DNA of 64,000 nt from Anastrepha obliqua. Lineage: Eukaryota > Arthropoda > Insecta > Diptera > Tephritidae. The first letter of the stretch is position 1. The number at the start of each line of letters is the position of its first letter. The notes under the pieces were generated by a model. That model saw nothing but the letters and a program-made list of their open reading frames with translations, was not told the DNA's origin and made no database searches. This document shows, piece after piece, positions 11,291 to 21,785 of this stretch. The DNA is taken from contig NC_072892.1 in assembly GCF_027943255.1 (NCBI RefSeq), positions 17,693,792 through 17,757,791 on the forward strand, written 5' to 3'. Position numbers and translations under genes: made by a program.

Positions 11291-12872
11291 GCGGGACAAA
11301 CTGTCGATAGAAAATTAAATTTTAGGAAGCTACCGGGAAGCTGAAGTCGTAAGCTATAATAGAAATATGTTAAATTTAGCCCAAAGTCGAAAAAGTCTGG
11401 CTAGACCTGGGTGCTCAACAAAGGGTTAAGTTAGGTAAGCCAGATTAGACTTAAAAATCGTTAACTTGATGGCAAAGAAGACCATTGTAGTGGCTAGGAA
11501 AGATGTTCCAGTCCCACCCTTTATTTTCTTAAATCATCAAGATCTTTTGGCGAATTGAAAAAACCGCTTTCAGTTCCCCAGAAATCTGAGCCGCACGTTT
11601 CGAAAAGCCAAGACCACCCACTGGTACTTTAACACTCTTCTCAATTTATGAAAACAGAGGACCCAGCGTAGCATATGTAATGGGAAAAGAAATCTCCAAG
11701 TCTCGTAAAAAGTTCGAATATGCTAGAGTAGATTTTTGCTTTACATGACCTATAAAAGATTATTTATTATTTTTTATATTATTTTATTATTCTAAAAATA
11801 TTTTAATTTTCATATGAATTAAATTTCTTTATATGTACACTACACCAAGCCAATAAATGCCAAAAATAATGACACCTTGCCGCAAGTCAATCACTTAATA
11901 GAAAAGACCAAAGCAAGCGTTTTTTGATAGCTTAAATTCGCGCATTTTTGTTTTTTTGGAAAACATCAAATTTCGATACAAAAATCAATTTTCAAATAAG
12001 CTGAGCAACCGTCAAACATCTCTTTTAGCTGAGAGTAAAAAATGTAGGGTCAGAGAGACTCATTTCTGAAATAAACGAAATACATTTTGTCATTGGGATA
12101 TAGTAAAGATTGCTTAGTATTGCAATTGAGTCTCGCAAGATTAAGATAATACCGCTGATTTGTTAAATACGAATATGTACATTTGTGCGCACATAATTAA
12201 GACACTTTATCGTTTTACTTATCTTATTCGTCATATGGAAGAAAATGCTGAACATCGTACGTAAACAAAAAAAAAACATTCAAAAATCTACACAATTTTA
12301 AGTGACTTCAAACCTGCACTTTATTTTACTAAAGTTGATCGAGTTATAAAACCGCTATCCAGAAGATTTCCAAAGAGTTTGATTATTTTTTTTTTTTTTA
12401 ATTTTCATGACAATTTTCTGAACTCATTAAGGTATTGTGAATTTTGTACAAATTTCGGAACTTTGATTTACCTCCTAGGTTTGTTAACTATATTTTTATA
12501 AAAAATTAACAGAAAAAATTTAGCATGAAAAATATTGCGAGTATTATAAAAAGATAAAGTGACTTAATCATGTGAGCACCAGTGTATGCATGAAGCATGT
12601 ACATACATATTAGGCTACATTGCCATTCTACTCCAAGTTTGGCCAAATGCGTGTCTTCGTTACACATAAATATTTTACATTCTTACCTATTTATGCACGT
12701 ACATACTTACTTATAGAAATATACCGTGTATGTATGTATGTTTTATTAGTTTACCTCATTGCTTGGGAGATACTCGCGATAATGGCAGATACACCTTTTT
12801 CGCACTCAAAATTCAAAAGCGTGCGTTCAGCAGGTGAGTTGATGGCGACAATTGAATTAATTAGGATATGAA
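11291..12872. other. wrd intron, nothing recognised
   Basis: A+T-rich sequence with homopolymer runs and ATACATACATATT-type repeats near 12600-12740. No supportable gene, RNA or mobile element was found. Confidence 0.45.
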
Positions 12873-13389
12873 TAGAGGGTGGGTCATAGGACGAATTCTA
12901 TTTTAAAGTTCTATAAAAAACACCTTCTATATTTTTCAACGAGTTTTGCTCTATTTCTATATATATATATAATTTCATTCAAATGGCCACCTCTGTTTGT
13001 CCCGCAGTAAGGGGTTATATACAGTTAGAACTTTCAAAAAAAATCGATTTTTTTTCATTTTTTTTTTCTTAATGCACATATATTTAAGAATACACACAGA
13101 AAACTTAATATAGTTCCGGTGAATATTTTCGAAGTTACACGCAAATTTGAAAAGGCGGTTCAGAGTGCTTGAAAGACAAGGCCAGAGCGGCAGCGCGTTT
13201 TTCTCAAAATGTTGTTTTTAAAGTCGGTGGCCAACATTACTCGAAAACGGCTGAACCGATTAGTCTCAAATTTTAACACGAGCTTCTTAAATATAAATAT
13301 ATTTTTATAAACAACAAGCTTTAATCCGCAGCCCCGCTCGCGTAGGAGTAGTTTTGAGGGATTTATATAATATATATATTATTATATAT

Positions 13390-13490
13390 AATTGGCGCGT
13401 ACACCCTTTTTGGGTGTTTGGCCGAGCTGCTCCTCCTATTTGTGGTGTCCGTCTTAATGTTGTTCCACAAATGGAGGGACCTCCAGGGAT
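13390..13490 (-). repeat. SINE 3' portion
   Basis: The sequence ATTGGCGCGTACACCCTTTT, GGCCGAGCTGCTCCTCCTAT, then TTGTTCCACAAATGGAGGGA is the reverse complement of the 3' third of the SINE at 32970-33233. The (TA)n run to its left (about 13365-13390) is the expected simple-repeat tail. The tRNA-like head is missing. Confidence 0.75.
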
Positions 13491-13901
13491 TGAGGGACTT
13501 AGGATATGTATATAAAAGAATTACAAACAATAATTTCATAGAAAATAATTTTTTATTAATAACCATAATATTACAACACCCGGCATCTGTTGCTATGCCT
13601 CGTTGAAAAAATCAAAACAACCAATCAGAAAAATATCAAGCAAAATTATTTTTATTAATTTTCTATCTCAAACCGTTTTTGAACTTTGCATTTGGGTCAT
13701 AGTTGAACAGCTTATGCGGATTATGAAGTCTAGAGTGTGCTATAAATAATGGGAAATAGGAAAAACTAAGATTTTCTAAATTAAATTTAAGCAAATATTC
13801 GATTATTAGTGACGAATAAGAGCGCGGCCTGGGGGCTGTGGGAAGGGAGTTCCATCATAAAAACATACCTATAACCTTTATCGGGTGAAAATATGAATGT
13901 A

Positions 13902-15212
13902 CAGGGTGGCTGATGAATTTTGCTACATTAAGAAACTCAAATAACTTTTTTTTTAGTGTATGGAATTCATTTATTTTTTTTCAAGTTGAAGGTCATTAAA
14001 TTTTATTAAATGTAGCTTAACTAGTTTTAAAAATAATTGAATTTAAATGTCCCCCATGCTCGTTGACACAAGTGCGGCATCTTAGTAAAAAGTTGTTCAT
14101 TGCTGCTTTGAGAGTTGCGACAGGAATAGCCGCAATTGTTGCCCGAATGGATTGTTTTAGTTCATCCAAATTTGTTGGCTTTGTTTTATAAACTTCTTGT
14201 TTACATAAACCCCACAAGAAAAAGTCAGGTGCAGTAAGGTCAGGCGACCTGGGGGCCAACGAAATTCGGAGTTTCTTGAAATCAGTTTATTGGGAAATTT
14301 TCATCGCAACTCTGTCATAACAGTCTGGGCTATGTGAGACGTTGCCCCATCTTGTTGAAACCACACAGAGTTGAAAGGAATTCTCTTTCGGCGTAGTTCT
14401 GGATAGAAAAATTCTTTCAGAATTTTCAAATAACGGTCTCCAGTAACCGTAACGGTGTGACCATTTTCTTCAAAAAAATAAGGCCCGACAATACAGCGTG
14501 AAGAAACCGCACACCACACTGTCACGCAAAGAGGATGCAATTCCGTCTCGTGGAGTATCTGTGGGTTAGAAGTACTCCATATTCGACAATTTTGTTTGTT
14601 CACATTGCCGTTTAAATCGAAATGGGCCTCATCAGACATGAAAAGGCAGTTTAACATGTTTTGGTCTCCTTCCACCATTTGCAGGATCTTCTGGCAAAAT
14701 TCCAAGCCAATCGGCAAGTCTGCTGCATTCAGTTTGTTAACCATTTGAATTTTGTAGGGAAATAAGTCTAAATCTTTGTGCATTATTGTTTGCAAAGACT
14801 GTCGGCTGACACCAAGTTGAGCAGATAAGCTTCTTGTTGAAAACCTTGGATTGCTTTGTATAGCTGCAGCTACAGCAGCGATCGTTTCCTCCGTCCGAAC
14901 TGGTGGATTTCAATGATAAGGCCTTCTTGCGACTGTTCCTTGCTCAGCAAAATTATTCACCAGTCTCATTATGGTCCATCTGCTCGGGGGATCGCCGCCA
15001 AACATCCGCCTGTACTCTCTCTGTACCAAAACTACGGACTCCAGTGCGTGATAGCGACGGACTATCCAAATTCTTGTTTGCGTGTCCCAGTTATCCATTT
15101 TAATAAATTTTAAAGATCAATCTGCAAACTAAAACAAAAATGGAACAGATAACTTAAAAAGAAAAAAAGTTATTCAATTTTTTTTTGGTAGCGGCTTTCA
15201 TCAGCCACCCTG
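13902..15212 (-). mobile_element. rosa-type (DD41D) transposon, copy 1, complete ends, inactive
   Basis: A 1311-bp element with ends CAGGGTGGCTGATGAA and TA on both sides (13900-13901, 15213-15214). The minus-strand transposase starts MDNWDTQTRIWIVRRYHALE near 15098. It has SDEAHF with the first Asp, FQQDGATSHIAQ with the second and APDFFLWG with the third. 41 residues separate the last two once a 1-base slip in a C-run is allowed for, so this is the DD41D clade. Two CGA-to-TGA stops (near 14909 and 14298) and the slip inactivate it. It lacks the mariner found in copy 2 (54159-56596) and so shows the empty site. Confidence 0.88.
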
Positions 15213-15800
15213 TATAAAAATGTTTACGTCATTTGATATTGTCGTTTCGTAGTGATGCGCGGACAACGTACAGATATTCACCTTTATAGTATAGATGTAC
15301 GGCCGAAATATTGGTCAAAAATCGATTTTTTTTTTTTGAGAAACCGTCATTTTGTCAAAAAATTGTTTTCCTTATTCCTTCGATTAATTACTAGATTTGA
15401 CATTACCTTAAGGAAATCTGTTTGGTTTTTTAATTTCAGAAGATCCAGTTCAGAGATATAGTGGTCACCGCAAAACCTGTTTTTTGATAGGAGCTCCCGA
15501 ATATCAGCTGTAGCTCATCTCCAAATAAATATTTTTACTACTACTAAGTCTTAAAATACAGTTAAAAGATAACATAATATGTGTACAAATTTTTAGATCA
15601 ATAAATGTAAAAGTTTTCTCAGACAAATGTCTGAAAAATTCGCATTTTCTCGGCCTTCTAACTGTATATTACCCCGTAACCCAGACGTTCTATCCAATTT
15701 TGCAGAACATTTTCGAAGGTTTCTGCCTCTATTCAACCATAGCGGGAACATTGGCCCGTAGTCATGGAGAAGTAAAAACAGGTTTTAACGATTAAAAATA

Positions 15801-18222
15801 AACACCATTTTAACTCTGTCTTAGACAACTTAAATGCATTTTATCACAAAAAACAGAGTTTGGACTTTAAAATGAGGAGAACGTGACTTCAAAATGTTAC
15901 AAAAGGATCTAAATTGATTATTTCTTGCTGACACAGGGTGAGCTAATTAAAGTTGTTATGTTTTTATAATGCAGAGTAAATTGTTCTTTTCCATATGCAT
16001 AGCTCTGTTTTCTCACGTTTGAGCTAGAAACAATTTTACTAGGACTATGGGCCATTGCGTTTACATAATTAATTGAATCGTTCTTTGATTGTTGATATCA
16101 CATTGATCTTTAGGATCCTCCCAAAAAGTCTAACCCCATAGTGGGCTTTTGCCTTCAATTCTGCAGTTAAGCAAGTAAACCATTTTGTTATAAGCTAAAT
16201 TACTGCCAGCTCCAAAATCACAAGTGATTTAAAAAGAAACCAGCTAGTGGCCCACCCTTTTCCAAATAATTTAAAAATGACAAGCACGTCTAAAGTTGAG
16301 AGTATTTAACGTGAGCATAATCTCTAAAGCTATAAGTATGAATACAATCAATATTGTATGTATTTGTTTCTACAATTAGAAGGCATTGTAATGCAATCAA
16401 AGTTTTGAAAGTTACATATAAAGAAGTTAGTCATTTTAAGAATTTATGTCACATTAATCGAGATTGAAGTTTGTATGTTTTTATCCCACGAAACATAGCC
16501 GCAAATGAGAAATGCCGCCTTGTGAATATTTTACAACATAATTCACAAAAACTCACGATGAAGAGAATAGTGAGTTGGCGCCTATGGTTGGCTCGTAACT
16601 TTGCTCTCAGTGAATTTCATATCAGCTGATTTTCGTGACGTCACACTAGCCCAATCGGTGAACAATGTGACCAGATTACCATTTTCGTGTTGATTTACAA
16701 TAGTATTTTTTTGTGTTCTCTAACTTCGGAGTTTTATTTCTTTCCTTCTGGCATTTTTCTAGCCTCTTCTAATTAAAATAAAAATTTATATGCGAATACT
16801 CATTTCGCCTTTTAAACCAGTTTTGTACCCAAATTGAATGACTTTTTTCCTCTTCCTCTCCTCCCTTCTTTTCAGCCGCAAATAAATGCCATACATAGCA
16901 ACAAATCCACGCGTGCGCGGCGAAATGAGTTTCAACCGACTGTTTCGACTTGTATACTCCGTCTGTGGCCTGCTTTATTTGTGTGTGACATTTGCTCGAT
17001 TTATTTAAATTTTTTCCAAGTTTGTTCTTCTTCTTCTCCTTAGAGTAGTAGAATAACTGCAGTGTTGCCTAGTTTTGGATATAAAAAAGCATTAAAATGC
17101 CCATTTAAAGAAAAAAATTGTTTTGAATTATCAAATTTTATAAGAATCAACAAATTTCCAATTGGATTAAAATCTTTTCAAAATGGAGTTTTTGAGCTTT
17201 TTTTAATTATGCAATTTTTTTTTAACTTACAAAATTATTTAATTAAAAAAGAAACAAACACCAAACCCCAAAATTTTCGCATTTTGTGTATAAAAAATCA
17301 CTAAATTTATTGCGAAGAGCAAAGGGTTGGCCACACTGCACAACCGGGCTAGCGAGACGTCACGCACTCTTCACAAAAACCGAGTGTGATGTTTTCAATT
17401 ATTGTATATAAATTATGCCACGTATTTTTAGATGTGCCATCTGTGTTTTTTGTTCGAATTTCCCAATAATTTACAATAAGTTATCGGATTGAGTTATTAT
17501 TGATTATTTTCTCCATATGTAGTGTAAATCGAAATTGTTTAGCCCAATATTCATAGATAGGTAATGCGCTCATATTTATTATCATTTTAAATACATTTTC
17601 GTTTTTCTCTAATGTCATATTTAGCTTGATTCACAAGTCAATCTTTAGCAATACAAAATACAAATAAAATAATATATAAATCTGGAGAATTGTGTCAAAT
17701 ACGAGTATCTGCTTGCTCATTAATATCTCCCGTACCCAGTACTGTCGTCGTCTAAAAAAGTAGGGTTATTTAACTGAACTGGTAGAATTTCCAAGTCATG
17801 CAAGTAAGTAAGTATACATTTGTACAAATACCAAGTTACCAATAAAAACAGGCATATCACGTTTGACAAGAATAACAATAAACGTTCATTATGAAATAAA
17901 CACAATCGGAGCAAACGACGAATTGTTCTTAGCGAATTTTTAGTCAAAATAAATGCACCAGGGTATTTAGGATACCCACAATTGCAGCAAATGACCACAA
18001 CTTTGACTCATACAATATTTTCATATCCACAAGCGCAGGGAGAGGATGTCGTGCAATTATCAAATTTTTTGTTCGTTTTTTGGACAACTCTAATGACCGT
18101 TTAATGACTTTGGCGTTGGCTTCGTTTGTGCTTATACCATTAGTAGTGAAATGACACCATTTAATACAAGTATGTAGATTCGTCTCATGACTCGCACTCA
18201 AATTGAATTGCGAAAAACTCAC
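15801..18222. other. wrd intron 3' of the first exon
   Basis: Intronic sequence. The only structure I see is an imperfect inverted repeat at 16634-16682 and 17330-17381, listed separately. The frame at 16834-17043 has no family match. Confidence 0.45.
16634..17381. repeat. Imperfect inverted repeat pair, about 750 bp apart
   Basis: The left arm contains CGTGACGTCACACTAGCCC and the right arm, read in reverse, CGTGACGTCTCGCTAGCCC. Both continue into TGTGACC/TGTGGCC. Similarity is roughly three in four bases by eye over about 45 bp. It could be the ends of an old non-autonomous DNA transposon in the wrd intron. No clear target duplication was found. Confidence 0.4.
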
Positions 18223-18597
18223 CTCGCCACTATTTGGTGTCGCCGCTGCAGATGCCGCCACTGATAATGGTGAACTGGCTGTTGGTGATGAGGTGGGCGC
18301 AGATGTGCCAGCACTGCCGCTGCCCCCTGTTACAACAATCGGTATCCCCGCCCCTGACAGGGACGTTGATGACGAGGAAGATGTTGTTACTGCGGCTGTT
18401 ATTATATTATTACTGTTATTCTCTTTGATACCGTTAGTTGTCGCTGCTGTTGTTTGTATATTATTATTGTTATTATTATTGTTGGCAGCAGCGTCTGTCG
18501 GACTCAGTTTTAAACCCGTTGTTGAAGTCGCTGTTCCAACACCACTTGCTACTGACGGCGTCGTCACTGCTGCTACCGTTTTTGCCGTGCTATCCAT
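18223..18597 (-). CDS. wrd: wrd candidate first coding exon (Asn/Ser/Thr-rich N-terminus)
   Basis: A 375-nt (125-codon) minus-strand exon starts at an ATG (MDSTAKTVAAVTTPSVASG) and ends at GGCGAG|GTGAGT in phase 0. That phase fits the phase-0 acceptor of the conserved wrd exon 8.6 kb downstream. The peptide is low-complexity: an Asn run of about eight, Ser/Thr/Ala-rich tracts, then SPLSVAASAAATPNSGE. Long disordered N-termini are usual for B56-delta-type subunits. The frame stays open into the intron, but the GTGAGT site and loss of compositional bias mark the exon end. Identity as wrd is inferred from strand, phase and position, because the peptide itself is not diagnostic. Confidence 0.65.
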
Positions 18598-19300
18598 AAT
18601 ACGTCGTCCCAGCTAGACCAGCTACTGCTGCTAATCACGATCTGTTCTTTTACGGGTATCGTGACGATGATGACGCTTTCAGAGACAAAGGTAGTATTAG
18701 CGATAGTAAAGTTAGCGACGGAGACGGCAACGATGGCGATGACGATGACGATGATGACGACGGCAACGACAACGGCAATTATTACAGTGCTGCTGTTGGC
18801 ATTAAAAACTAATACAATTGTTACGATAGTAACAACGACAGCAACAACAACAACAATAACACGAACAACTCAACCGAACAACTTGCACACACACACACTT
18901 ATAACTTGCAACTGAGAATGAAACGCAGCAAGTTGCACTTAAAAATGAACATAACGAAACATATCATGGCTCGACTACCGTTGTAGATACCTGAAGAGTT
19001 GCAGGAAAAAGGGAAGATGAGAGCATTTCAAAGACGTAACGAAACAAAACTATCAGCCACGATAACAAATTGCGATATTAACCGTTACAAGTATTAAATC
19101 GAAAGCTACGATAAGAAATGAACAAAGATTGCAAAATATAAACAAAATAACACATCTCGCATCTAGCGCGTAAACTAACCAAACAGGTGCGGCCGGCGAA
19201 ACTATGGATTCTTGGCCACTACCGCTGTGGCCAACTCTTGTTAACAACCCGCCAGGTGGCTGGGCTGAAATTAATCGTCATGGCGGATAAATTGCAAAAT
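18598..19300 (-). other. Probable 5' leader of the wrd exon at 18223-18597
   Basis: Upstream of the start codon on the minus strand the DNA keeps the trinucleotide-rich character (CAA/CGT/CAT type runs at 18660-18880) seen in fly 5' UTRs. The repeats produce open frames on the opposite strand that have no support. No TATA box could be assigned with confidence. Confidence 0.35.
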
Positions 19301-20389
19301 GTGTATGTATGTATGGGCATACATACACATACCATATACATACAAAACAACACTCGGCCTCTTTCGACCGTCTGCAAAGCTACGCGATAATCGAAGTATG
19401 CAGCAAAGCATTACAAACGTTTCATTGATTTGCCTTTTTTGTGGTATCGAACGCAACCTACGATTGTATTTTTATTTTAGACACATGTGTAAGTATGTGT
19501 GTACATAAATATATGCTCACATATGTAACGGATGTTGCTACCTCTGTGATTTCTTACTCTTATGTTTATGAGTAGATAGTCATCTACATATGTATGCTTT
19601 TAGTATTTCTCGTTACACTCTCCGTATATGTATATATGTATAGTTGTATACATGCCTACTATTTCTATTTCTATTTACTGCTTCTCAGCTTTGATTCTTC
19701 TAAATGCTTACAAAAGTTTACAATTTGCTATCTTTTTATTCTGGGCAAAAGGTAGCTCAGCTGGGTAAAAGTAAAATATTTGGAAAAAAATGCAAACGAG
19801 AACAGAAAAATTTAATGTACATATGTATATATGTACATGTGGATCTCCTAGCTATGAATCGTTTCAGCATTCCACAATTGATGACAGGTATATAAGCCAG
19901 AATTTGCATAAGTATGCAATATATGTATTATTATTTCCGTTATTTCTTTACTAATCTTGCAAAGAATTTTAGTATTTACGAATACTACAAGTGGAGCACA
20001 TAATATTTTTGATTGTGAAGATTATAAGTTTCCTTACAATATCAATTTTTCGTATTTTTGAAAAAGTTTTCATTTGATTTTTATACCAAATTATATAGTT
20101 TACCTATTTTCTAGCGAGTTTTAATAAGTTTTGCCGACTCAGCCCAGTATATTTGGGAGTAGCATGCAGGCAGTAGATCCAGGGCTACATCACTGCTGCA
20201 GAAATAAAATTTGAAAAAGACTTTCTAACAACGGTCGACCTTTGGCATTTTTCTAAGCGTATTTCTGTTCTGAAAAATCTTCTCACAAAAAACTATCTTC
20301 AAATCGCGAATGTCATAAAATTTTGGAAGCCTTCCATTTTCGAGAAAACAAAGAACAACTCACCTCAAATAATGGAGAAATATAGGCTA
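19301..20389. other. Non-coding; tephritid-type ATACATATGTA runs
   Basis: Rich in ATGTATATGTA-like simple sequence (19490-19640, 19810-19830). No gene or element was recognised. Confidence 0.45.
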
Positions 20390-20660
20390 AACGTCCGTTG
20401 TTGTTGTTGTAGCAGTAACTACCCTGTCAGTGTAGTGTAAATCACCGGTCGTCTTCGTCTAGCTCATCTAACGGTAGGCCCAGAAAACTTGCTAGAGGGA
20501 GAGGGGTGTTAGATGAGCGAGTTTGATGGGGCATATTAAAAGCTGGTTGGGGTCGTGCGGAGTGCCTTCACATGCCGGACATATGTTTTTAGTATGTCGG
20601 GGTCAATTCTGAATAGGTAGTTAAATCCGTCATGGATATGGGTGACATTATTAATAATCT
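20390..20660 (-). mobile_element. LINE 3' end with (CAA)n tail
   Basis: Read on the minus strand, this ends in a coding tail LPLDELDEDDR, a short 3' UTR and TACAACAACAACAAC. It is the same family as the fragment at 5780-6415. Only the C-terminal part of the ORF is present and it is degenerate. Confidence 0.65.
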
Positions 20661-20778
20661 ATTGGTAAAACTATTTTTACCATTGACTGGCTGGCTGCCT
20701 TTTTGTATTCAAAAGTAGTTGGCATTTTGTAAACTTAATAAGACAGCTGAAGTTTTCAAAGAAATCAAGGTAATTTAA

Positions 20779-21494
20779 GGGGGGGGTAAGGGATAAAAAT
20801 CGATTTTTTTTTTTTGCATGTTATTGTAGTAAAACATTTCAAAAATACCGTGTTAAAATTTTAAGTCAATCCGAGCAAAACTTTTTAAGTTATAGAGCAT
20901 AAAGCCGAGCCGCCTCAAACATCTGCCGAGATAACTTAAAACTTTAAACGCGGTTTTCTCGAACCTTTTTTTTTAAAGTGCGTAGTCATTGGCATTTGAA
21001 AACTACTCAACCGATCCTTTTGAAATTTTGCACACATATTTTACATATAAAAAACCTCCCGCCAACGTTTTTTTCGCCATTTTTTTTATATTAAGGTGGT
21101 TTTACACTTACAAAATGGCGGCATTTTTTCATCAAAAATCACTTTTTACTTCAAACGACTACCAAATGGCTGAAAATGATAATAAATCGTCAAAATAAAC
21201 GTTGGGGGGAAGTTTAACTCATACTTTAACTAAATTATTCGATTTTTTTGATTTCAGATGATTCTACGCTGAGATATGCTGACTACTGCAAAATGTATTT
21301 TTGAAAAGACGTCTACGTAAATGTGCTCTCATTCGCTCATTTTGCAATATTTTTACATGAAAATTTTATCAAATATTCTTGAAATGTTACTTTATAATAT
21401 GCAACAACTTTTAATAAACTGACTTGAACCGTTTCGCTACAATAAATTCATGAAAAAAGCGTTTTTTTTAGCGTTTATCCCTTACCCCCCCCCC
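20779..21494. mobile_element. 716-bp MITE with TTAA duplication
   Basis: Ends GGGGGGGGTAAGGGATAAA and, on the right, TTTATCCCTTACCCCCCCCC are inverted repeats. TTAA flanks both sides (20775-20778, 21495-21498). There is no transposase. The interior contains AACTACTCAACCGATCC, similar in theme to CGAAAACGGCTGAACCGATT in the 13011-15674 element, so the two may be related. A TTAA target points to piggyBac- or Kolobok-type mobilisation. Confidence 0.72.
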
Positions 21495-21699
21495 TTAAAG
21501 CAAAATAGCTGTATTCTTTTGCCTCCGACCTACAAAAGAACACTAGGAAATTTAGCGTATCACATGGAAATAAACAATTTCGAGTTAATCTTACTTAAGT
21601 TGGCATAACCGGCTTGAGTTTAAAGCGCATAACAATGTTCTACCTGATTAATAGTGTTGTGAAGTAAAAAAAAAGAGACTATTGCGTATGGGTCGGTGG

Positions 21700-21785
21700 A
21701 AAGAACCAGGGAAGTTCTAGCTAGACATTAAACAGCTGGATGCGCACATGTATGGGGAATGTTTATGCAGCTACAACAACAACAA
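21700..21785 (+). mobile_element. Short LINE 3' tail
   Basis: GGAAAGAACCAGGGAAGTTC, TGTATGGGGAATGTTTATGC and AGCTACAACAACAACAAC match the 3' ends at 8470-8585 and 35520-35665. Only the last 85 bases or so are preserved. Confidence 0.55.

Larger units (their letters stand above)
13011..15674. mobile_element. Inverted-repeat DNA transposon with 4-bp TTAC duplication
   Basis: The left end GGGGTTATATACAGTTAGAA and right end TTCTAACTGTATATTACCCC are inverted repeats with one mismatch over 20 bp. GTAA flanks both ends, and removing the element restores the reading frame of the relic transposase around it. Internally only low-complexity and CGAAAACGGCTGAACCGATT-like sequence remains of the element itself. 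A SINE tail (13390-13490) and a complete rosa element (13902-15212) are inserted in it. A TTAN target suggests a piggyBac- or Kolobok-type element, but no transposase is present to decide. Confidence 0.7.
12873..15800 (-). mobile_element. Relic of a Tc1/mariner-superfamily element, split by a later insertion
   Basis: At 12873 there is AGGGTGGGTCATAGGA, resembling the end CAGGGTGGCTCATAGTA at 26174. On the minus strand, sequence just right of 15674 encodes ETFENVLQNWIERLGY. Sequence just left of 13011 continues in frame as CGTNRGGHLNEII, which is a typical C-terminus of transposases in this superfamily. The 2.66-kb element between them removed the continuity. Only the C-terminal part of the gene is recognisable, and the far end was not found. 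The right boundary is approximate. Confidence 0.55.

Noticed and set aside
18203..18616. 137-codon + frame opposite the wrd exon
   Set aside because: Antisense shadow of the repeat-rich exon.
18661..18915. 84-codon Thr/Met-rich frame
   Set aside because: Translation of trinucleotide repeats in a probable 5' leader.
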